Below are positions 35,342 through 44,770 of a stretch of 61,002 bases of DNA, one piece after another. The stretch comes from Cryobacterium cryoconiti (GTDB lineage Bacteria; Actinomycetota; Actinomycetes; Actinomycetales; Microbacteriaceae), in assembly GCF_004403065.1 (NCBI RefSeq), contig NZ_SOHA01000012.1, positions 349 through 61,350 on the forward strand, in the 5' to 3' direction. Under the pieces are notes generated by a model that worked only from the letters and a program-made list of their open reading frames with translations, was not told the DNA's origin and did not search any database. Every line of letters starts with the position of its first letter. The first letter of the stretch is position 1. The position numbers were made by a program, and so were the translations under genes.

Positions 35342-37432
35342 ATGGAAAGAGATATTTTGAACTTCAAGAGTCACGGTCGACCGCCCAGAGGGCACGGAAC
35401 AGCGACCAGGACCGGTGATCGTCCGGGGCTCCGGGTCGCTCTCGCGTCAATCGCCGGCCTGGCGATGGTTTTCGCACTCATCGTCCCCGGCGCAGCGACC
35501 GCCGCACCCGCACCTGCACCCGCGCAAGCGGCAGCAGACGCTGCGGTGGTCTTGAACCCGACCGAGGCCAGTTTCACGACCGTTCGTCAGCCGGGCACTG
35601 CACACGCCCAGTATCCCTACTTGAGCGCAACGAACACGGCGGACCGGACGTACCTGAAGTTCAAAACCGACGCTCTCGGCCCCGACAAAAAGATCGTTTC
35701 CGCAACGCTGGAATTCACGGTCGCCAGTACCGGTGCGACCCGGCCCGGCGTTCAGGTCTACCCGACGTCCTCGGCGTGGACGTCCAATCGGCTCACCCGC
35801 AACAATCAGCCGGCCCTTCAGAATGCCCCGCTCAGTGACGGGTCGATCCGGGCGGTAGCCGGAAAAACCATCCGCGTTCCGCTCGGCAATCTGGCCACGA
35901 TCAGTACAACCGGACCCACCTCATTCGCGGTCGGATACACGCAGGTGGGGGTCGGCACCACATTCAAAAAGGGTGCCTCCGGCCCCCGGCTTCATCTCGT
36001 GGTGAAGGATGTCAGGGAGGCTTCCCCGGTCACTTCCCCTACGCCCCCTCCGGTCGCTGCCCCCACCGCTCCCGTCAATTCTGGCGCGCTCCCGATAGCG
36101 GTCGCACCCATCGGAACGACGGCTAAGAAAGTCTTCGCGCATTACTTTCCGCCGTATCCGGTGTCGTTCGACAACAAGCCGCCGGCGTCTGACTACTACG
36201 CCGTCAACTACCTTCAGCCGGGCGGGGAGAGTGGCAAACACGCTTCCTATGGGGGGCTGCTCCGTGACCGACCCGAAAAGCGCGATCCGCTGACGGGGGA
36301 CTGGCAGGCGAGGGATTTCCTGGATGAGGTGAACGATGCGGCTGATGCGGGCATCGACGGCTTCACCGTGGATATCATGAGCTTGTCGGGTCAGAATTGG
36401 ACCCGTACCGTCGGAGTCATGCAGGCGGCGGCGGCGGCCAACCGCAATTTCGTTGTCGTGCCGAACATCGATGCCAGCGCAAGCGTCGCCACAGCCACAC
36501 CCACCGACGTGGCGATGAAGCTGTCCCAGCTGTTCGCGTCGCCGGCCGCGTACCGACTGAGCACCGGTGAATACGTGCTGTCCTCGTTCAAGGCCGAGGC
36601 ACAGTCGCCCCAGTGGTGGTCAGACATCGCGACCGTGCTCAAGACGAAGTATGGAATCAAGGTGGCCTTCATCGCCGTCTTCAACAACGCGAGTGACGCA
36701 AACATGAAAAGCTTCGCTCCGATCAGCTATGCCCTGGGGAACTGGGGCTCACGGACACCGGTGACGGTCGCCTCGGGCGCGAACAACGCAGCCAAGGCCC
36801 GGGCACTCGGCGTGAAATGGATGTCCCCTGTCGCCGTACAGGATGTTCGGCCCAACGGTGGCAAGTACGCGGAGGCCGGGAACACGGAGACCCTGCGCGC
36901 GAGTTGGAACCGCGCGATCACCGACGGCGCCGACTTCGTGCAGATGGTGACGTGGAATGACTACAGCGAATCGACATCCTTCGCGCCGTCGGAAGCGCAC
37001 GGTGAGGCTTTCCTGGATATCAGCGCCTATTTCGTGCGCCAGTTCAAGATGGGGTCTCCGCCCGCCGTCACCGGTGACGCGTTGTACGTGACGCACCGCA
37101 TTCAGCCGTTCGCCGCACAACCATCGACTCCGAGCCGGCTGATGGTGCCGACTCTGGATGGGACCGCCATGGCACCTCGTGACACCGTCGAAGTTCTCAC
37201 TCTGCTCCGCGCGCCGGCCAGCGTCACAGTCAACATCGGTGGCACCAAGCGCACCTTTGATGCTCCCGCCGGCTTGTCTGCCGTGACCTTTCCGCTGCTG
37301 CTGGGATCGGTCTCGGCCACCGCGAGCCGAAGCGGCACACCGATTGCGACCGTGAATTCCCCCTTCCGGGTCGTCAGCACTCCCAATGTGCAGGACCTCC
37401 AGTACTACGCGGTCAGCAGTTTAGGTCGGTAA
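35342..37432 (+). CDS. Secreted GH71-like alpha-1,3-glucanase with DNRLRE-type module
   Basis: 696 residues if the ATG at 35342 is used; a TTG at 35357 has a better-placed GGAAAGAG and may be the true start. Signal peptide with hydrophobic core ASIAGLAMVFALIVPGA to ~55. Residues ~65-205 resemble the DNRLRE/CBM96 beta-sandwich (TYLKFKTDAL, SAWTSNRLTRNNQP). A Pro/Thr linker leads to the catalytic domain at ~263-570, opening VFAHYFPPYP, with DGFTVDIMS near 340 and QMVTWNDYSEST near 536, as in glycoside hydrolase family 71. Family members cleave alpha-1,3-glucan. A beta-rich C-terminal domain follows. Placement in the glycan locus suggests trimming of the cell's own polymer; a fungal-wall substrate is the alternative. 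Confidence 0.8.
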   Translation: MERDILNFKSHGRPPRGHGTATRTGDRPGLRVALASIAGLAMVFALIVPGAATAAPAPAPAQAAADAAVVLNPTEASFTTVRQPGTAHAQYPYLSATNTADRTYLKFKTDALGPDKKIVSATLEFTVASTGATRPGVQVYPTSSAWTSNRLTRNNQPALQNAPLSDGSIRAVAGKTIRVPLGNLATISTTGPTSFAVGYTQVGVGTTFKKGASGPRLHLVVKDVREASPVTSPTPPPVAAPTAPVNSGALPIAVAPIGTTAKKVFAHYFPPYPVSFDNKPPASDYYAVNYLQPGGESGKHASYGGLLRDRPEKRDPLTGDWQARDFLDEVNDAADAGIDGFTVDIMSLSGQNWTRTVGVMQAAAAANRNFVVVPNIDASASVATATPTDVAMKLSQLFASPAAYRLSTGEYVLSSFKAEAQSPQWWSDIATVLKTKYGIKVAFIAVFNNASDANMKSFAPISYALGNWGSRTPVTVASGANNAAKARALGVKWMSPVAVQDVRPNGGKYAEAGNTETLRASWNRAITDGADFVQMVTWNDYSESTSFAPSEAHGEAFLDISAYFVRQFKMGSPPAVTGDALYVTHRIQPFAAQPSTPSRLMVPTLDGTAMAPRDTVEVLTLLRAPASVTVNIGGTKRTFDAPAGLSAVTFPLLLGSVSATASRSGTPIATVNSPFRVVSTPNVQDLQYYAVSSLGR

Positions 37433-37438
37433 TGGCGG

Positions 37439-38035
37439 TCACGGCCGACTGGTCAGATCGGCCAGGGACGCAACGATGGTCCGCACCGGATCGTGCATAC
37501 CGTCCAGGGCGCGCCGATAGACAGCTCGCGATCCGTTCCAGGGATCTTCCACATCGTCGGTCGCACCTCCGGCTGGCTGAGTGGTGCCGCGCAGCCCTGC
37601 GACGTGTTGGACCAAATCCCGGAGGGGTCGTCCGTCCGGCATCTCCGGGGGGGCGATCGCAGTGAGCCGGGCGAATTGGCGCAGGGTGAAGACCCTCCGG
37701 AGAGCGGGCGGGAAAAGTCGGGCGACCTCGGACCTGTGCGACGCCTCCGCTGTCAGGATGACGTCAGCGTGTTCGACGAGTGCACGCGTGAGGATCTGAG
37801 CGCGAAACCGGCTCCCGTCGATGCCGTCCTCTGCCAGTGCCTCCAGAATCGGATCGGCCATGGGATGCCCGATCAGGGCTTGGGTCCCGGCGGACACCAC
37901 CTCTACATGGGAGATCCCCTGTGCGGCCAGCCCATGCCGGATGGCGTATTCCATGTACGGTGATCGGCACACGTTTCCCGTGCAGACGACGAGAATCGTT
38001 TCTCGGTTGCCCCGATAAGCTGCTTGATCGACCAT
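37439..38035 (-). CDS. Low-molecular-weight protein-tyrosine phosphatase (Wzb-like)
   Basis: 198 residues from the ATG at 38035 (TTG at 38050 possible). The P-loop VCTGNVCRSP carries the CX5R signature (Cys18, Arg24), and a late DVEDPWNGS supplies the general-acid Asp. Residues ~105-150 are longer than in minimal LMW-PTPs. It should dephosphorylate the tyrosine kinase encoded just upstream and so tune polymer length or export. It converges with the GH71 gene, stops 6 bp apart. Confidence 0.9.
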   Translation of the reverse strand: MVDQAAYRGNRETILVVCTGNVCRSPYMEYAIRHGLAAQGISHVEVVSAGTQALIGHPMADPILEALAEDGIDGSRFRAQILTRALVEHADVILTAEASHRSEVARLFPPALRRVFTLRQFARLTAIAPPEMPDGRPLRDLVQHVAGLRGTTQPAGGATDDVEDPWNGSRAVYRRALDGMHDPVRTIVASLADLTSRP

Positions 38036-38121
38036 GGCTCCTGCCCGCAACGCGTTGGATTGATGCAGTGGTGATGTGGTTGTCCCCCCTGCGCAGCCGT
38101 GTGGCGACGCGTGCCCGTGTC

Positions 38122-39549
38122 TCAGCCGGGCAGGCTCGGCACGACTTCCCGGTCCTTCGTCCGATGTTCCGGTTTTCTGGTCCGGCGCTCAGATTGAGCG
38201 TGCCCGGAAGTCTGCCCGTATGTCTGGTATCGGCCTCGAGTGCCGGCCGGGACGAAGTTGGCGATCACGCCGAGAATCGGTGCGCCACTCGTGGTCAACG
38301 CGTCCATCGCCATTTTGAGCTCTCGCGTCTCGACGCGGTCCACCCCGACGACGAGGATCGCTCCTCCGAACGCCCGGGCGACCACGGCCGCATCGGTCAC
38401 CGGCATGAGCGGAGGGCAATCAATGATGACGACGTCGAAACGAGCCTTGAGGGTTCTCAGGAGGTTCTGGGCCTGGTTGGACTCAAGCAACTCGCTGGGG
38501 TTGGGAGGCACCTGTCCCGAGAGCAACACCTGGAGCTGGTGCGGGCCCCAGGACTGAAGGGCTTCGTCGAGAGTCGCGTCACCAGCGAGAATCGTGGTCA
38601 GGCCGACACCCCCTTCAAGGTCAAGGTAGTCACCCAGGGCCGGCTTCCTGAGGTCGGCCTCAACGAGACAGGTTGCGATTCCTGACGCGGCCAAGGTGAC
38701 AGCGAGGTTGGCCGAGGTCGTACTCTTGCCCTCTCCGGGAATGGACGACGTGACGACGAAAACCTTATGGCTCTCATCCGGATGCAGAAAATGGACGTTC
38801 GTCCTGATCTGACGGTATTCCTCCGACCGGAGCGATTGGCTGTTCGACTGAGAGAAGAGTGGACTCGTCACGGCGGCCTTGTCGTCCGAGACCGTGCCGA
38901 GGATCGTCAGGTTCGTGATCTCTTTCAGGTGATCGACTGACCGGACCTTGGCACTGATCAGCTCCGCGATCGCCGTGAAGCCGAGGCCGGCCAACAGGCC
39001 CAGGATCCCGGCGAATGCCAGCACGACGCGAGGGTTGGGCGCCGACGGCGACGTGGGCACCCGAGCGGGCTGCACGACCTGCAGATTAACCGGCGAAGAC
39101 CCGTCACTGCGCTTGGGTACGAGCCGGATCACCGTATTGGCCAGACTGGTGCCGACGGCGTCTGCTGTGGCTGCGGCGCGGGCGGGAGACGAGTCGGTCA
39201 CGGAGATGGAGATCATCGACGAGTTAAGAGGAACAGAGGCTGAAATCCGGTCACTCAGTTCGTCCGGTGTCGTTTTGAGTCCGAGGGCTGTGATCACGGG
39301 GACGAGCACAATGTCCCGCTGGGCGACGATGCTGTAGTTGCGAGCCTGTTGCTGCGCAAAATTACTGCCCTGAGCGAGGTCGGCGGTGTTGTCCCCGCTC
39401 ACGGTGGATACGAAAAGCTCAGTTTTCGCGGTGTATTCGGGGGGCGTCACGACCACGTACGCAGAGCCGATGACGACACCGAGCAGGGACAACGCAGCGA
39501 TCACGAACCATCGTTTGCGCACCAAAATCCAGAATCCACTGTGAGTCAC
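38122..39549 (-). CDS. Polysaccharide co-polymerase/tyrosine autokinase (Wzc-like, CpsC-CpsD fusion)
   Basis: 475 residues from GTG 39549, preceded by GGAGG; longer frames upstream would overlap the divergent gene. N-terminal Wzz domain with membrane helices at ~13-32 and ~172-195; cytosolic BY-kinase domain with Walker A SIPGEGKST near 266, Walker A' VEADLRKP near 298 and Walker B VVIIDCPP near 375. The C-terminal tail has tyrosines in GRYQTYGQ, a short version of the usual Tyr cluster. It controls chain length and assembly of the exported polymer, in pair with the phosphatase downstream. Confidence 0.92.
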   Translation of the reverse strand: MTHSGFWILVRKRWFVIAALSLLGVVIGSAYVVVTPPEYTAKTELFVSTVSGDNTADLAQGSNFAQQQARNYSIVAQRDIVLVPVITALGLKTTPDELSDRISASVPLNSSMISISVTDSSPARAAATADAVGTSLANTVIRLVPKRSDGSSPVNLQVVQPARVPTSPSAPNPRVVLAFAGILGLLAGLGFTAIAELISAKVRSVDHLKEITNLTILGTVSDDKAAVTSPLFSQSNSQSLRSEEYRQIRTNVHFLHPDESHKVFVVTSSIPGEGKSTTSANLAVTLAASGIATCLVEADLRKPALGDYLDLEGGVGLTTILAGDATLDEALQSWGPHQLQVLLSGQVPPNPSELLESNQAQNLLRTLKARFDVVIIDCPPLMPVTDAAVVARAFGGAILVVGVDRVETRELKMAMDALTTSGAPILGVIANFVPAGTRGRYQTYGQTSGHAQSERRTRKPEHRTKDREVVPSLPG

Positions 39550-39651
39550 CCGGCCGCCTCCGTTTCGATGCCCGTCAGATTTGCTGCGGCATTCAAGTGC
39601 AGGATACCCACACGGGTGCCCGAAAACGTCACGACGTGTCATTATGAGCGA

Positions 39652-40380
39652 ATGGCAGTGCGTGGGCGCGGTTTGCATTCGTCTCGGTGGAAGCTTTTCT
39701 TCCTCGGTCTCTTTGCTGTGGGTGCGATCACGATGGCCACACTTGCTCTGCAGGGGCAGACGCCGGAAGCCGCAGAGGGTTCCGCGCAGTCCTGGCCGGT
39801 CTTGACACTGGATGAGGATCGTCCAGTCGCCGTCTTCCTCGGGGGGTCTTCCGCTGCCGGTGGTGGATCGAGTGACGAGGTCAACCGGTGGTCGTCGATT
39901 CTCTCCGAGGCTCGCGGCTGGGAGGAGGCCAACCTCGCCCGGAACGGCACGGGCTACCTCATCGGCGCCCAGCCGGACGAGTGCGGACAGCCGACCTGCC
40001 CGAACATTCGGGACGCTCTGGCCGAAGCCGTGGAAGCCGGCCCGGGCATTGTGGTCATCTCGGGTGGCGAGTTCGATCAAGCGGAAGACTTCGAGACTGT
40101 CAATGATGCTGTCAGGACGACGTACCAGGGACTTCGGGTCGGATTGCCGAACGCGAGCATCATTGCCGTCGGCCCAGTATCGACGGTGTCAGAGCCGACG
40201 GCGCCGATTGTCGCCATCGATGCGGCCGTGCAGCGGGAGGCAGCTGCGATCGGGGCCACCTACGTCAGCCTTCTGGCGCCCAATGTGCTGAGCCGGGCCA
40301 TGCTGTCCGCGGACGGCGCCGTCATCAATGATGCAGGCCATGCTGCCATCGCCGCACGCATCGCAGCGGCACTTAATTGA
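39652..40380 (+). CDS. Membrane-anchored SGNH/GDSL-like hydrolase
   Basis: 242 residues from the ATG at 39652. An N-terminal helix (WKLFFLGLFAVGAITMATLAL, ~11-31) anchors an extracytoplasmic domain. Block I reads FLGGSSAAGGG near 61-71 in place of GDSL, an Asn follows in LARNGTG near 100, and the distal block NDAGHAAIA near 226 provides Asp/His. Likely an O-acyl esterase or acyltransferase partner acting on the surface glycan. The polymerase gene overlaps its stop (TTGA), so the two are probably translated together. It diverges from the kinase gene across 102 bp. Confidence 0.75.
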   Translation: MAVRGRGLHSSRWKLFFLGLFAVGAITMATLALQGQTPEAAEGSAQSWPVLTLDEDRPVAVFLGGSSAAGGGSSDEVNRWSSILSEARGWEEANLARNGTGYLIGAQPDECGQPTCPNIRDALAEAVEAGPGIVVISGGEFDQAEDFETVNDAVRTTYQGLRVGLPNASIIAVGPVSTVSEPTAPIVAIDAAVQREAAAIGATYVSLLAPNVLSRAMLSADGAVINDAGHAAIAARIAAALN

Positions 40381-41861
40381 CACCCACCGGTATCCGATAC
40401 GGGAGCGCTTTCGGCTATCTCGTCATCGGCGCTGTGCTTGCCGGCGGCATTCCCCTGCTGCTTATCACGGAGATCGCCGATGTCGGCCGCAGCGACGGTT
40501 GGCCGCTGACGCTGGCCCTTGTCGTGTGGGCCGGCGTGCGATTGACCGCCGTGATCGCAGCGGGGCAGCCCACCCTCTTCAACTTCTTCTTCTGGCTGTT
40601 CGTTTACATTTTCATGGGTATCGCCCCCACGGTGCAGATGCGCAGCGGCCTCCTCTCGCCGACCACCGCAGGTGTTGATCAGGGCTTCGACGTGCCAACG
40701 GCCCTGCTGGTCTGGCTGGGGGTGTTGTGTTACGAGGCCGGGCGCTATGCGGCTTGGCTGAAAGCTCGATCCACGCGCAGGCGCACGGGTGCGTCAGCGG
40801 TCGCGATTCCCGGTCCGGAATCTGTACGCGGTGTCAACTCGTCGGCGACGTTCCTCCTGGTCGGCGCGGGTGCACTCGCCAGCGCCTGGTTCATCTACAA
40901 GGTTGGTATCGGCTCGCTCTTCGGCAGTCGAGACCAGGGATTCGCGGCTCGCAACGCTGCGTGGCCGGATCCCGCGATTCGGTCCATCATGTACGCTCTG
41001 GCGATCTACCCGCTGCTGGTGGGTATCGGTGCTCTGGCCCAGCTTCGACGGCGGTCCGAACGGACCGCTGCACGGCGCTACACCGCCCTGATCATCGCCG
41101 CAGCAGCCGTGCTTCTGGTCGTTGTCAATCCGGTCAGCAGCGCCCGCTACAGCTTGGGTACCGTTCTCTTCGCGCTCGCGGCATTCGCGGGAGCCCTCGC
41201 CACGCCGAGGCGCCTTCGGACCTCGCTGCTCGGGGCACTCTTCGGGCTCATGTTCTTGTTCCCGATCGCCGACGCATTTCGACGGCCGGACCCGAATTTC
41301 GTCCGGAACGGTTTCTTCGGTGAGTATCGCGGAAATTCCGACTACGACGCATTCTGGCAAATCGCCAACGCCTATTCCTACGTCGTCGACGGCCTCGTTG
41401 AACCTGGACGGCAGGCGCTCGGGGTGATCTTCTCCTGGGTGCCCCGCGCCCTCTGGTCCGATAAGCCGGTTGACACGGGCATCCTCCTGGCCAATTACCG
41501 CGGATACAACTTCGACAACCTGTCTTCCCCCTTGTGGGCCGAGTTCTTGGTGAACGGAGGGATACCTGCTTTGATCGCGGGTTTTATTTTCGTCGGTTAC
41601 GCCGTCAAACGGCTGGATATCAAGCTGGCGCCGGCCTTCGCCGCCGGCGGGGCGTGGGCGATCGTCGGTTCGATTTTCCCGGTGTACATGACCATCCTGC
41701 TTCGCGGTTCGCTGCTGCAGGCTGCCGGCGTGGTGTGGGTCGCACTGCTGTGCCTGCTGGTCGTGACGGCACGAACTCCCTCTGGGCAGGCATCGACGGA
41801 ATCGGGACTGAGACCGCCGAAACCCCTGAGCGCGGAGGGTCTACCGCGAAAGATCGGCTAG
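40377..41861 (+). CDS. Wzy-type O-antigen polymerase-like membrane protein
   Basis: 494 residues starting at TTG inside the preceding stop (TTGA). About twelve hydrophobic helices with one long extracytoplasmic loop around ~305-385 (RRPDPNFVRNGFFGEYRGNSDYD at ~302-324), typical of Wzy polymerases and O-antigen ligases, which show little sequence conservation. Expected to join undecaprenyl-linked repeat units on the outer face of the membrane. Flippase, kinase and initiating transferase genes elsewhere in the locus complete a Wzx/Wzy pathway. Confidence 0.75.
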   Translation: MTPTGIRYGSAFGYLVIGAVLAGGIPLLLITEIADVGRSDGWPLTLALVVWAGVRLTAVIAAGQPTLFNFFFWLFVYIFMGIAPTVQMRSGLLSPTTAGVDQGFDVPTALLVWLGVLCYEAGRYAAWLKARSTRRRTGASAVAIPGPESVRGVNSSATFLLVGAGALASAWFIYKVGIGSLFGSRDQGFAARNAAWPDPAIRSIMYALAIYPLLVGIGALAQLRRRSERTAARRYTALIIAAAAVLLVVVNPVSSARYSLGTVLFALAAFAGALATPRRLRTSLLGALFGLMFLFPIADAFRRPDPNFVRNGFFGEYRGNSDYDAFWQIANAYSYVVDGLVEPGRQALGVIFSWVPRALWSDKPVDTGILLANYRGYNFDNLSSPLWAEFLVNGGIPALIAGFIFVGYAVKRLDIKLAPAFAAGGAWAIVGSIFPVYMTILLRGSLLQAAGVVWVALLCLLVVTARTPSGQASTESGLRPPKPLSAEGLPRKIG

Positions 41862-41883
41862 CGTCCTCTTTCCCGGCGGGCGC

Positions 41884-42990
41884 TCACGCCAGGTACGCGG
41901 CCTCCAGGGCCTCAGCGATCATGGGCATTCCAAAGTGCTCCCTGGCCGCGTGAGCCCCCGCTCGTCCCATGGATCGAGCCAGGGCGGAGTCGCCCAGCAG
42001 CAGACGCACTGCTGCGGTGAGTGAATCCAGTGAATTGTCGACGACGATTCCGCAACCGGTTGAGCGAACGATGGGAGCCAGGCCGCAGGAGTCGGTGATG
42101 ACGACCGGAAGACCGAGCGCCATCGCTTCCAGTACGGACATCGGGTACGGCTCGTCAACCGACGGCAAGACGAAAATTCCTGCGCGCTCCATGCGCGCCG
42201 CTGTCAGCCCCGGTTCCAGAGGCCCCTCCCACGCGATGTCGACGGTTCCAGTCGAAGCGGAGATCCGCCGGGTGATGGCATCCCCTTCTCCCTCATCGGG
42301 CCCGACGAGCCGGAATGATGCCTGAGGGAACGCGCGTGCGAGCCGTTCGGCCATCTCCACGAACATCATGGGTCGCTTGCGAGCGGCGAGGCGTGCCAGA
42401 TACAACACCTCGGCACCGGTCCGTTCGGACGTTCTGGCCAGTTGGGGCACACCGTTTGGCAGCTCGCGCAGCCGGAGCCCTGATCCGCCCACTGCGATCA
42501 AATCGCTTCGTTCGCGCGGAGTCAGATAGAAGACGTGCCGGGCCGCGCGTAACACGGGGCGGGTCATCACGGCATCCAGCGGCACAGCCAACACGTTGCG
42601 GCTCGCGTCGATCATGCCGTGAGTCTGCAGCACGTACGGCACGTTGTGGCGCCGGAGCCAATCTGCGGCACGGAGACTCACAAGATCTCGGGCTGCGTGC
42701 ACATGCACAATATCCACGCCTGCCACGGCGGATGAGAGCCAGCGGTGCAAGGCCGGGGACGCGAGTCCTGCGAACCCGGTGCCCGCCAGGGCCGTTCGCA
42801 CAGGAAAGAGCGCCATCGGCACCGTGTCCATGACCGTGGGCACATGCGCGCCATAGCCCCTTTGGCCCCCCGCGAGAGTGACCTCATGTCCCCGGGCGTT
42901 CAGGGCTTTGGCCTGGTTCAGGGCCACCCGTAGCGGACCGCCGTAGGCGCCGTCGGGGCTCACGAGGGTCACGAGAGAAAGGACCCGCAC
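41884..42990 (-). CDS. Family-4 glycosyltransferase
   Basis: 368 residues from GTG 42990 (GAAAAGGG upstream); longer frames would run into the acetyltransferase gene. GT-B fold with YGGPLRVALNQAKALNARGHEVT at the acceptor side (~15-37), VLYLARLAARKRP near 208 and the donor-binding motif DEPYPMSVLEAMALGLPVV near 290. Cytosolic enzyme, donor unknown. It begins 5 bp after the stop of the WcaF-like acetyltransferase gene on the same strand, suggesting coupled expression. Confidence 0.88.
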   Translation of the reverse strand: MRVLSLVTLVSPDGAYGGPLRVALNQAKALNARGHEVTLAGGQRGYGAHVPTVMDTVPMALFPVRTALAGTGFAGLASPALHRWLSSAVAGVDIVHVHAARDLVSLRAADWLRRHNVPYVLQTHGMIDASRNVLAVPLDAVMTRPVLRAARHVFYLTPRERSDLIAVGGSGLRLRELPNGVPQLARTSERTGAEVLYLARLAARKRPMMFVEMAERLARAFPQASFRLVGPDEGEGDAITRRISASTGTVDIAWEGPLEPGLTAARMERAGIFVLPSVDEPYPMSVLEAMALGLPVVITDSCGLAPIVRSTGCGIVVDNSLDSLTAAVRLLLGDSALARSMGRAGAHAAREHFGMPMIAEALEAAYLA

Positions 42991-42995
42991 GACGT

Positions 42996-43604
42996 CTAAC
43001 CCTTTTCCGTGGCTAGAGGACCCGCGACGAGAGAACCGGGAGCGACGTTCCCGGCGACGAGCGCTGTCGCACCGACCACGCTGTTCCGCCCGATCCGGCT
43101 GCCACGAAGCACCGTGGCGCGCGCGGCTACCCACGCCCCGTCCTCCACGACGATCGGAGCGTTGTCGAACTCGAAAGTGGGCGATTCGCGGTCATGGCTT
43201 CCAGTGCAGAGGAAGACACCTTGAGAGATGCAGACGTCCTGGCCGATAGTGACCTGTTCGAGGTTCAGAATCCAGGCGTCCTCACCGATCCAGGAGTTGT
43301 CGCCCACCGTCAGCTTCCAGGGCCAATGAATTCGAACTCGATGGCGAATGAGAACGTCCTGCCCGATTCGGGCTCCGAAAGCACGCAGGATAATCACTCG
43401 GAGGGTCGGCGGGCACCACCAGCGCACCACGATGAGGCCAGAAATGAAGAACCAGGCGGCCTGCCACAGCCGGCCGCGCCCTTTGTCATAGCCGCGTCCC
43501 GTGAACCCGGACAGGCTGCGATGTGCCGGCAGGGCGCCGTCCGGCCTCGCCGTGGGGACGTCCGGCACTTCGCCCGTGGGAACACCATTCTCCGACATAG
43601 GCAT
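42996..43604 (-). CDS. WcaF-like sugar O-acetyltransferase (left-handed beta-helix)
   Basis: About 202 residues from the ATG at 43604; a second ATG lies two codons later and no good Shine-Dalgarno sequence is visible, so the start is uncertain. After an N-terminal tail and a hydrophobic helix (WQAAWFFISGLIVVRWW) come hexapeptide repeats (IGQDVLIRHRVRIH, VTIGQDVCISQGVFLC) and the acetyl-CoA-binding loop GSHDRESPTF with the catalytic His. This arrangement matches colanic-acid-type WcaF acetyltransferases, which O-acetylate sugars of the repeat unit. Directly upstream of a glycosyltransferase gene. Confidence 0.83.
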   Translation of the reverse strand: MPMSENGVPTGEVPDVPTARPDGALPAHRSLSGFTGRGYDKGRGRLWQAAWFFISGLIVVRWWCPPTLRVIILRAFGARIGQDVLIRHRVRIHWPWKLTVGDNSWIGEDAWILNLEQVTIGQDVCISQGVFLCTGSHDRESPTFEFDNAPIVVEDGAWVAARATVLRGSRIGRNSVVGATALVAGNVAPGSLVAGPLATEKG

Positions 43605-43721
43605 GAGTGTACGCACAAACTGAATGTGCACGACTGTCTGCTCGACGCTTCCTCCTTGCCGCGGAATTCGGGGTGACGGGCGCATTCGTTGCGATCCTGG
43701 CTGGTGTCATCCTCCAAATTG

Positions 43722-44477
43722 TCACGCTGATGGTGTCCGTGGAACTTCGGCTTCGGGTGTGGGAGGGCAGTGCGAGACCTCACGCAGCGCGCGGAACCAC
43801 CTGTTGAGCAGGAGCACCATGATCACCAGATTCGCGGCAAAGAGGAGGCCGTACCCGGTCAGGAAAAGGGTTGGCCATCCCCAGAGAACGAAGCTCGCGG
43901 CGAGTATCCCGTAGTCCGCCGGCAAGAGGCCAACGGCGCGCAGCGTCGACGGTGAACGCTCCTGATCCACGGCGGCTGGGCTACGCCTCAGCAGCTCGAC
44001 GAGCAGCCCTCCGACAAAGGTGACAATGCCTACCACCTGGAAAGCCAGCGGAACCAGATACCAGCCGTCTGCGGCATCAGTGGAGCGGAAGACTGCAATG
44101 AGCACAGCGCTGTGCACAGCGACGATCTTCCCGGCGTCGACGACGTGGTCGAGCCACTCCCCGGCCGGCGACCGCAGGCCGGTCAGGCGTGCGAGTTGGC
44201 CGTCGGCGGAGTCAAGGGCGAACCCGAGCATGAGGAGGAGGGCCACACCCAACCCGCTGGCCGGAGTCGGCGTGGCTGTGACCAGGAGCGTCAAACCCAG
44301 CACGGTTGCGACGGCCGAACCGAGGGTCACCTGGTTGGGGGTCATTCTCAACACGAAACACGCGGCGGCTAGCACTCGCCCGATCGGACGATTGACGAAT
44401 CTGCTGTAGATCGATACTCCGCGCTTACTTTTCTGTGCTGTTGACAACCTGTCGAGGGCTTGCCCGAACGAGCTCAT
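43722..44477 (-). CDS. CDP-alcohol phosphatidyltransferase family protein
   Basis: 251 residues from the ATG at 44477 (GGAAGG 7 nt upstream). Six-helix membrane enzyme with the full signature D89xxDGxxAR-x8-G-xxxD-xxxD114. Such enzymes swap CMP of a CDP-linked donor for an alcohol; most make phospholipids, but some act on polyol- or inositol-phosphates for glycan decoration. Placed among glycan genes and diverging from the LamG/GDPD pair, it may attach a phospho-alcohol group to the polymer or make a special lipid carrier. That role is inference; the family call is firm. Confidence 0.85.
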   Translation of the reverse strand: MSSFGQALDRLSTAQKSKRGVSIYSRFVNRPIGRVLAAACFVLRMTPNQVTLGSAVATVLGLTLLVTATPTPASGLGVALLLMLGFALDSADGQLARLTGLRSPAGEWLDHVVDAGKIVAVHSAVLIAVFRSTDAADGWYLVPLAFQVVGIVTFVGGLLVELLRRSPAAVDQERSPSTLRAVGLLPADYGILAASFVLWGWPTLFLTGYGLLFAANLVIMVLLLNRWFRALREVSHCPPTPEAEVPRTPSA

Positions 44478-44770
44478 GGTGCTGCCTTCCGTTTGGAGGT
44501 GGCCGGGAGAACCCGTGCGGGATCGTGCCGAGCGTATCCCTGACCGGGAATCTTGGCATGCCTCCCGTGGAGGGGGTGAATTACCGGTTCTTGGCATTGT
44601 GGTTACCGAACAGGGCGGAGTACGGTGCGGGCAGATTCTTTTCTTGTGCACGTCTGAAAATCAGTTTTTCGATCCGCAGTTCGATCCGCAGGCAGCCCCG
44701 TCCGATATTTAACCCGCAGCATTCGCGAACCCTAGCGCGGAGCGCTGATTACCCGAGGGATAAATTGGCT
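44478..44770. promoter_or_regulatory. Divergent promoter region before the second giant surface protein
   Basis: 293 bp without a gene. The right end TACCCGAGGGATAAAT just before the ATG is repeated before the paralogue at 22164, with ACCCTA further upstream in both. No sigma-70 promoter pair stands out in the rest, which is visibly more AT-rich than the flanks. Confidence 0.4.

Noticed and set aside
36055..36100. Possible CRISPR or tandem repeat in the Pro/Thr linker of the GH71 gene
   Set aside because: Low-complexity codons only; no spaced identical repeats. No CRISPR array was seen anywhere in the window.
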